Shown in pieces: positions 8,201-11,540 of a stretch of DNA of 11,540 bases; the first letter of the stretch is position 1; the number at the start of each line of letters is the position of its first letter. Where the stretch lies: the NCBI GenBank assembly GCA_937895955.1, contig CALAZI010000096.1, positions 1 to 11,540 on the forward strand, in the 5' to 3' direction. Under the pieces are notes generated by a model, which saw nothing but the letters and a program-made list of their open reading frames with translations, had not been told where the DNA came from and searched no databases. Origin of the DNA: an uncultured Alphaproteobacteria bacterium. GTDB lineage: Bacteria; Pseudomonadota; Alphaproteobacteria; Caulobacterales; Parvularculaceae. The position numbers and the translations under genes were made by a program.

Positions 8201-8406
8201 TCATGATCGGGTCCGGCACCGGATCGGAAGTCATGCGCCGCATCGCGGCGCCGATGGTCGGCGGCGTCGTCACATCGACGCTCCTGACGCTCATGGTGCT
8301 TCCGGCCGTGTTCCTACTTTGGAAAGAATGGGAGATTGCAAGACCTCGGCGCGCCGTGCGCGAGCGCATCAGCCAGGCTGTTGCAGAGCCGGCGCCGGGA
8401 AGGTGA
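5224..8406 (+). CDS. cusA: CusA HME-RND inner-membrane Cu(I)/Ag(I) efflux pump
   Basis: Proton-driven trimeric pump that expels Cu(I)/Ag(I) through CusB and CusC. At 1060 residues (E. coli CusA 1047) it is full length. Visible landmarks are the first membrane span (about 13-31), DAIPDLSDVQVIIKTSYPGQ, the YSFFGDSYVYIIFEDGTDLY stretch, and the fourth-span GAMVDGAIVMIE with Asp405. The three-methionine periplasmic site is intact: Met566 (LLYMP-type segment, here FLYMPS), Met616 (PLTMVETT) and Met665 (RIDMLATG), each 7 below E. coli Met573, Met623 and Met672, which indicates monovalent-metal specificity. Glu932 matches relay residue Glu939, but Ile979 replaces relay Lys984 (LRLRPIMMT). The ATG overlaps the cusB stop, with GGAG 8 nt upstream. 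Last gene of the overlapping cusCBA set. Confidence 0.97.
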   Translation: MIAAIIKWSLDNRFLVMLAAVFLLAAGVFAARSTPLDAIPDLSDVQVIIKTSYPGQAPQVIEDQITYPLTTAMLAVPKAKTVRGYSFFGDSYVYIIFEDGTDLYWARSRVLEYLSQVAGKLPEGARPELGPDATGVGWVYQYALVDRTGKHDIAGLTSIQNWFLKFELQSVEGVSEVATIGGMVRQYQVTLDPDKMRIFNLTLADVRRAIRAGNQEVGGSVVELAEAEYMVRARGYVSSTGNLARIPVGRQKNGAAVLLRDIADIDIGPQMRRGVSELNGEGETVGGVIVMRWGENALATIEAVKKKLAQLEPSLPEGVEIVQTYDRSALIERAVDNLYEKLTEEFIVVVLICAAFLLHFRSSLVIILSLPLGILSAIIIMKAQGINANIMSLGGIAIAIGAMVDGAIVMIETLHRHAEKTPLTPENRWRVVGEAASEVGPAIFFSLVIITLSFMPVFALEAQEGRLFKPLAFTKTYAMGASAILAITLVPVLMGYLVRGHIRPEAKNPVATTLMRAYKPALELTLRRPRAVIAFAALVMASAAIPMMRLGNEFMPTLNEGDFLYMPSAFPAVSIGKARELIQQTNKMIRTVPEVRTVHAKAGRAESATDPAPLTMVETTIQLKPEKEWRKGMTMDRIRDELEAAVKAPGISNVWIMPIKNRIDMLATGIKTPLGIKVAGPDLATIAKIGEEIEAVLKPLPGTASVYAERVVGGRYIDVDVRREDAARYNMNVADVQDIVRSAIGGANVAESVEGLERYPINLRFPRDVRDSEQRLRELPVVTASGAHVPLADLSDIKIVGGPGMIRSENARLNGWIYVDIAGRDLGSYVKDAKKTVAAQVTLPPGYSLGWSGQFQYMERAQQRLALIVPVTLSLIVVLLFLAFKRMTEVLIILSTLPLALAGGYWFLLLLGYDMSIAAGVGFIALAGLTVEISLVMLVFLNTAFAERLRVADVEKRAVNSADVMKAIREGALLRLRPIMMTVAAIIAGLFPIMIGSGTGSEVMRRIAAPMVGGVVTSTLLTLMVLPAVFLLWKEWEIARPRRAVRERISQAVAEPAPGR

Positions 8407-8410
8407 TCGC

Positions 8411-8427
8411 GCCGGCGCATCGCCGGC
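8411..8427 (+). terminator. Strong short hairpin after cusA, possible attenuator or weak terminator
   Basis: GCCGGCG-CAT-CGCCGGC forms a 7-bp GC-only stem with a 3-nt loop, starting 5 nt after the cusA stop. No T-run follows (TTGCCGTC), so it is not a classical factor-independent terminator. It may slow 3'-end decay or reduce read-through into the gene at 8468. Confidence 0.35.
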
Positions 8428-8467
8428 TTGCCGTCGCCGGGAACTTTCGCAATCAATTCGGAGTTTT

Positions 8468-9754
8468 ATGACGACGGACGATCCGAATATCTTCTGCCTA
8501 TGCAAGACGCTCGATCGAGAACGTTTTCGCCAGGCGTTGTCTGACCCCTCAGTTGATGATCTCGTTCGTGAGTTTTTTTCCTCGCCGCAAGAGAGCGTCA
8601 TCGCGGACGCGCCAATCTTTTTGGAAAGCGGCCAACTGGACAAGATGGCCGCCGTCGCCGCCGCCGCGACCGCGGTTTCAAAGAATGAACAATATGTCGC
8701 CGCCGTCCTAGCTGATGCGCCGGAGATCGCGCGATATCAACCGGGCACGCGTGGTGTTTTGATGGGCTATGATTTTCATTTGGCGCCGGACGGGCCGAAG
8801 CTTATCGAAATCAACACGAACGCCGGCGGCGCGCTGGTCAATTCGATCCTTGCTGCGGCGCAACGCGCCAGCTGCGGACGAGCGGCTGCATCGCACGGCG
8901 ACGACGACCAGGCGAGCGAGCCGATGACGGCGGTTCGGGAGTCGTTTTTCGCAGACTGGCGAGCGCAACGCGGCGCGGAGCCGCTGCGGACGATCGCGAT
9001 TATCGATGAAGATCCGCAAAGCCAATATTTCTATCCCGAACTTCTCCTTTTTGGGCGGCTTTTCGAGCGAAACGACGTCGCCGCGTCGATCGCGGCTCCT
9101 GGTGAGCTTTGTTTCGAGAACGGCGTATTGTCGTTGAACGGGCGGCGGATCGATCTCGTCTATAATCGGTTGACGGATTTCTATCTCGCGTCTCCCGCCT
9201 GCGCGGCGCTCAAATCCGCCTATCTCGCGGGCGCCGTCGTCTTGACGCCGCATCCGCGCGCGCACGCTTTGCTTGCCGACAAGCGCAATCTGGCGGTGCT
9301 CGGCGACAAGGAGCGGCTCCTTCAATTCGGCGTTTCGCCTGAGCACGCCAAGGCGCTCGCAGCGAGCATTCCGAGGACAGTCGCCATGAAGAATGAAGAT
9401 CATGGCGAACTCTGGCGCCGTCGCAAACAATATTTCTTCAAACCGGCGACGGGATATGGAAGTAAAGCGGCTTATCGCGGCGACAAGCTGACAATTCGCG
9501 TTTGGGATGAGATCTGCAACGGTGATTATGTCGCTCAAGAGATCATTCCGCCAAGCAAGCGAAACATTGTGGTCGACGGCGAAGTCCGTTCAATGAAAGC
9601 CGATATTCGCAATTACGCCTATGACGGCCGCATTCTTCTGACGGCGGCCCGGCTGTATCAGGGCCAGACCACGAATATGCGCACCAAAGGGGGCGGCTTC
9701 TCGCCAGCGTTTGAGATTTCAGAAGATGCGCCATGCCAGTGCGGACGAAGTTAG
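8468..9754 (+). CDS. ATP-grasp-like ligase of unknown substrate with terminal Cys-x-Cys motifs
   Basis: Specific function not recognised. The 428-residue protein shows an ATP-grasp pattern: LIEINTNAGGA (112-122); a glycine-rich nucleotide loop KPATGYGSK (325-333); a hinge strand VAQEIIP; then DIRNYAYDGRI (379-389), Arg395, and QTTN-MRTKGGGF (400-411), where Asp379, Arg381, Arg395 and Asn403 fit the metal/phosphate-binding D/R/N set of glutathione-synthetase-like enzymes. Such enzymes join a carboxylate to an amine or thiol via an acyl-phosphate. Unusual are C10-x-C12 at the N-terminus and C423-x-C425 near the end, possibly metal-binding. No signal peptide or membrane span, so cytoplasmic. GGAG lies 4 nt before the ATG at 8468; in-frame codons continue upstream into cusA but read as non-protein-like sequence. 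It follows cusA by 61 bp and may be co-transcribed. A role in making a metal-binding thiol or peptide is speculation from context. Confidence 0.75.
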   Translation: MTTDDPNIFCLCKTLDRERFRQALSDPSVDDLVREFFSSPQESVIADAPIFLESGQLDKMAAVAAAATAVSKNEQYVAAVLADAPEIARYQPGTRGVLMGYDFHLAPDGPKLIEINTNAGGALVNSILAAAQRASCGRAAASHGDDDQASEPMTAVRESFFADWRAQRGAEPLRTIAIIDEDPQSQYFYPELLLFGRLFERNDVAASIAAPGELCFENGVLSLNGRRIDLVYNRLTDFYLASPACAALKSAYLAGAVVLTPHPRAHALLADKRNLAVLGDKERLLQFGVSPEHAKALAASIPRTVAMKNEDHGELWRRRKQYFFKPATGYGSKAAYRGDKLTIRVWDEICNGDYVAQEIIPPSKRNIVVDGEVRSMKADIRNYAYDGRILLTAARLYQGQTTNMRTKGGGFSPAFEISEDAPCQCGRS

Positions 9755-9801
9755 GTCGGGAGATCGCAAAGACTTGTCTTGCGCATTCAATTGAAATCGC
9801 C

Positions 9802-9819
9802 ACGAAATTCTACGAAATT
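9802..9819 (+). repeat. Two tandem copies of ACGAAATT at 10-bp spacing
   Basis: ACGAAATT occurs at 9802-9809 and 9812-9819, one helical turn apart, in the AT-richer gap between the ATP-grasp gene and the pump remnant. It could be a direct-repeat protein-binding site, but it is short and may be chance. Confidence 0.3.
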
Positions 9820-9881
9820 TTCCGAACAGCCTGACGTCCGCAAAATAGGTTTCACGGCCAATTCGCCGTTCCAGCGTAATT

Positions 9882-10346
9882 TTGTTCATCGACGAATTCT
9901 CGGGGAACGGTGATCTCGTTGCGGGAATCCAGCTTGCCGCCGTCGGATTCGTTGCGCTAGCGGGCGTCGCCGTCGAAATCAGCGTGTTGATGATCATGTA
10001 TCCGAAGCAGGAGGTCGCAGCGGCGATCGCCAAAACAGAGAAAGAAGGCGCACCGCTTGACAAAGCCCACTTTGCTGACGCGATTACCAAAGGCGCGCTC
10101 CGGCGTCTGCGGCCGATCATGGTGACGTTCGCAGTGATCTTCGCCGGCCTTATACCGATCATGTATGGCCATGGGGCCGGTGGCGACTTCATCCGCCGCA
10201 TCGCCGCCTCGGTGATCGGCGACGCCGTCAGCGCGACGGTGTTGGCGTTGGCGGTGACTCCCGCCGTCTACTTCCTCTGGAACAGGCGGATGTTACGGAG
10301 CGAAGGAACATCTTCCCTTGGCGGCGATCTATCGCCAGCGGAATGA
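9882..10346 (+). pseudogene. C-terminal remnant of a second CusA-like RND pump
   Basis: An open frame (TTG at 9882 is the first possible start; an in-frame stop lies at 9846) that from about 9936 encodes the last roughly 135 residues of an HME-RND pump: AAVGFVALAGVAVEIS, GALRRLRPIMVTFAVIFAGL, then the final two spans ending TPAVYFLW. These align with residues from about 918 of the intact CusA at 5224. About 90% of a pump of roughly 1050 residues is missing, including the porter domains and the Met site, so it cannot transport. It is clearly divergent from the neighbouring CusA (for example VEISVLMIMYP against VEISLVMLVFL, and a different loop), so it is not a recent tandem copy. Residues before about 9936 show no RND similarity, which places the breakpoint there. 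Most likely a relic of an older or transferred pump operon. Confidence 0.85.
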
Positions 10347-10426
10347 GGAGCATGTCTGATAGTGAGATGAAGAGCAATATCGAGAATGTTGTGTATTTTC
10401 TATAGAGATGCGGAGCGGAGGATAAA

Positions 10427-10546
10427 ATGATGGAAAACGGCTTTATGATGGGGACAGGCGGCGCGATCGCTTACACGCTGGTCGTACTGTTCCTGCTGTT
10501 AGGCATAGCAGTGTTTGTGAAGTACCTGTTCTTTCAAAAAAAATGA
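10427..10546 (+). CDS. Met-rich 39-residue single-span membrane peptide
   Basis: A very small gene that length cut-offs would miss. A strong ribosome binding site GGAGG (10417-10421) lies 5 nt before the ATG at 10427. The peptide begins MMENGFMMGTGG, with four Met in the first eight residues, continues with one hydrophobic span (about residues 13-31: IAYTLVVLFLLLGIAVF) and ends in a basic tail FFQKK, the charge pattern of a single-pass protein with its C-terminus in the cytoplasm. The Met-rich end would then face the periplasm, where Cu(I)/Ag(I) could bind. It follows the RND remnant by 80 bp and may be a leftover of that second operon. Small Met-containing membrane peptides occur in metal-efflux clusters, but I cannot name a family. 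The second ATG (10430) could also serve as start. Confidence 0.7.
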   Translation: MMENGFMMGTGGAIAYTLVVLFLLLGIAVFVKYLFFQKK

Positions 10547-10588
10547 GCACGATGCGAGGAGCGGTTTAGGGCAGCGATCCGCATCGTG
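10536..10588 (-). terminator. Factor-independent terminator of the methyltransferase transcript
   Basis: On the minus strand, CACGATGCG (10588-10580) pairs perfectly with CGCATCGTG (10556-10548) around a 23-nt loop. After CTCA it is followed by eight T (10543-10536). It lies 18 nt past the methyltransferase stop codon. The T-run is the complement of the last codons (Gln-Lys-Lys) of the small membrane peptide gene, so it overlaps that gene. There is no T-run in the plus direction. Confidence 0.65.
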
Positions 10589-10605
10589 GCGGGTCACCCA
10601 CCATA

Positions 10606-11238
10606 TCATGTTTGCTCCGAATTTCGAAACAGGTGATAGCGGAACGCCTGTTTTGCGCCCGAGGGCGTCCTGTGCGACTCATCGCAACGCTCCACCAAGA
10701 TAAAGTCATCGCCCAGCAGCTTCTGTAGGCTTTCCGCATCGTGCTGTACGATGGAAAGCCCGCTGCATTCGGTCGGACCGCCAGGTGCAAATCCGGCGAT
10801 CATGACCCAGCCGCCGGAGTTCAAGGCACTCTTCAACGCACGACAATAAGCTTCCTGATCTGCGCGTTGCGTTAGAAAGTGCAAGACGGCGCGGTCATGC
10901 CAGAAATCAACTGAAATATCCGGTTTCCATGTCGTAATATCCGCAGCGATCCATTTCACGCGCTTTGCCTCGTCGCCGAGACGTTTGCGCGCATGGACAA
11001 GCGAGGATTGCGAAATGTCCAACACGGCGAGCGTGTAACGGCGCTGGGCCAAAAGGTGATCAACAAGCGTCGACGCGCCGCCGCCGACATCGAGAATAGT
11101 TGCGTCAAACGCAAGTTCAGCTCGGTGTATAAGTTCGATTGATATTTCCGGCCGTTCCTGACGCCAGCTCAATGCTTCGGGCGATTTGGAGCCGTAGATT
11201 GTTTCCCAATGGTCGCGATCGTTATTGTGATGAGTCAT
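10606..11238 (-). CDS. Class I SAM-dependent methyltransferase
   Basis: Soluble methyltransferase, substrate unknown. The 210 residues show an N-terminal DHWETIY...ALSWRQERPE segment typical of a bacterial subfamily of small methyltransferases, then the Rossmann motifs: ILDVGGGAS (48-56, SAM-binding motif I), LAVLDIS with acidic Asp74 (motif II), AADITTW (about 98-104) and DFWHDRAVLHFL (about 111-122, motif IV). I chose the ATG at 11238 because family members begin near the DHWE motif and because a candidate promoter overlaps the upstream in-frame ATG at 11268; no strong Shine-Dalgarno supports either. It follows a MerR-family sensor by 54 bp in the same direction, so metal-inducible expression is likely. 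Detoxification by methylation of a metal or metalloid, or a housekeeping substrate, are both possible; the sequence does not decide. Confidence 0.85.
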   Translation of the reverse strand: MTHHNNDRDHWETIYGSKSPEALSWRQERPEISIELIHRAELAFDATILDVGGGASTLVDHLLAQRRYTLAVLDISQSSLVHARKRLGDEAKRVKWIAADITTWKPDISVDFWHDRAVLHFLTQRADQEAYCRALKSALNSGGWVMIAGFAPGGPTECSGLSIVQHDAESLQKLLGDDFILVERCDESHRTPSGAKQAFRYHLFRNSEQT

Positions 11239-11265
11239 TATTGCGATCGCCGATAGATGCTTCAC

Positions 11266-11296
11266 CATATTTGAGAGAGTGCGCTCTCATTGTCAA
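11266..11296 (-). promoter_or_regulatory. Candidate promoter with dyad operator before the methyltransferase
   Basis: On the minus strand a perfect TTGACA (11296-11291) overlaps the stop codon of the upstream MerR gene. It is followed by the dyad TGAGAG-CGCACT-CTCTCA (11289-11272) and then an AT-rich AAATATGG that could supply a -10 at 18-20 bp spacing, although no hexamer there is a good match. A dyad inside a long -35/-10 spacer is the MerR-family layout. It could equally be an operator for a repressor. Confidence 0.45.
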
Positions 11297-11540
11297 TGTT
11301 CGTGCATGCGTAACTTATGGTTGGACAGCGCTTCCATAATTCGGCAATCGGCGACGCGGTCAACCGCGCATTCGTTGATCATACGATTAATTTCGCGCTG
11401 AAGCGATTTCAGCCTCTTGATGCGTTGTTTGATGTCTTCGGCGTGACGGCGCGCAATTTCGTCGACTTCCGCGCAAGACCGGTCTTCATTTCTGGAGAGG
11501 GCGATCAGTTCACGGATCGCCTCCAACGGAAAGCCAAGAT
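11293..11540 (-). CDS. MerR-family metal sensor, C-terminal part (cut by window edge)
   Basis: The visible 81 residues start in the DNA-binding domain (LGFPLEAIRELIAL) and continue through the long dimerisation helix (about EVDEIARRHAEDIKQRIKRL) to a metal loop C-x7-C (ECAVDRVADCRIMEAL), with a tail ending MHEH. Aligned on LGF, the position equal to Ser77 of CueR is Cys here (DRSCAEV). In MerR, ZntR and PbrR this Cys is a ligand and marks divalent-metal sensors, so Hg(II), Cd(II), Pb(II) or Zn(II) is more likely than Cu(I); this is inference. The loop keeps the 8-residue Cys spacing of CueR rather than the MerR or ZntR arrangement, so the exact metal is open. The start, helix-turn-helix and own promoter lie beyond the right edge. 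The methyltransferase follows 54 bp downstream. Confidence 0.88.
   Translation of the reverse strand, partial: LGFPLEAIRELIALSRNEDRSCAEVDEIARRHAEDIKQRIKRLKSLQREINRMINECAVDRVADCRIMEALSNHKLRMHEH

Noticed and set aside
8708..9538. 276-codon minus-strand open frame opposite the ATP-grasp gene
   Set aside because: The plus strand encodes clear ATP-grasp motifs over the same bases; the reverse translation is Arg-rich and featureless.
10352..10405. 17-codon frame MSDSEMKSNIENVVYFL just after the pump relic
   Set aside because: GGAG lies only 1 nt before the ATG, and the peptide is too short to judge; possibly a leader or gene scar, but unsupported.
1..11540. CRISPR arrays, tRNA/rRNA genes, insertion sequences
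   Set aside because: No regularly spaced repeats, no tRNA-like cloverleaf and no transposase motif or terminal inverted repeats were seen on reading.

Overview
The window looks like a copper/silver (and possibly other metal) resistance region of a GC-rich alphaproteobacterium. The protein style and the GCC/CGC-rich codon use suggest Hyphomicrobiales, perhaps a methanotroph-related Methylocystaceae/Beijerinckiaceae lineage. That placement is inference; no rRNA or marker gene is present.

Left arm (1-1411, minus strand): a CueR-type copper sensor (931-1338) overlaps by 4 bp the start of a copper-transporting P1B-type ATPase (copA, 934 running off the left edge). A textbook CueR promoter, with a 19-bp spacer holding a perfect 7-1-7 dyad, lies at 1381-1411 and drives both genes. 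Next comes a 0.95 kb stretch with one plausible small coiled-coil protein on the minus strand (1521-1937) and about 420 bp without a recognisable gene.

Centre (2358-8406, plus strand): a complete, tightly overlapping cusCBA operon encodes a tripartite HME-RND Cu(I)/Ag(I) efflux pump: outer-membrane channel, periplasmic adaptor and inner-membrane pump. The periplasmic chaperone CusF is not a separate gene but is fused to the C-terminus of CusB through a His-bearing linker. The pump keeps the three metal-binding methionines and the first two proton-relay residues, but has Ile where E. coli CusA has the relay Lys984. Directly downstream (8468-9754) is a 428-residue ATP-grasp-like ligase of unknown substrate with a Cys-x-Cys pair at each end. 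It is the least explained gene here.

Right arm (9755-11540): the C-terminal remnant of a second, divergent CusA-like pump (about 9936-10346) is followed by an unlisted 39-residue Met-rich single-span membrane peptide (10427-10546). Facing it on the minus strand are a SAM-dependent methyltransferase (10606-11238) and, at the right edge, the C-terminal part of a second MerR-family metal sensor (11293-11540). This sensor has Cys rather than Ser at the charge-discriminating position, so it probably senses a divalent metal. A factor-independent terminator for the minus-strand genes has its U-tract inside the 3' end of the small peptide gene.

Working model: CueR senses cytoplasmic Cu(I) and induces CopA, which moves it to the periplasm; CusF-CusB-CusA-CusC then expels it from the cell. 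The remnant pump and the second MerR/methyltransferase module suggest a mosaic metal-resistance island built by more than one acquisition.
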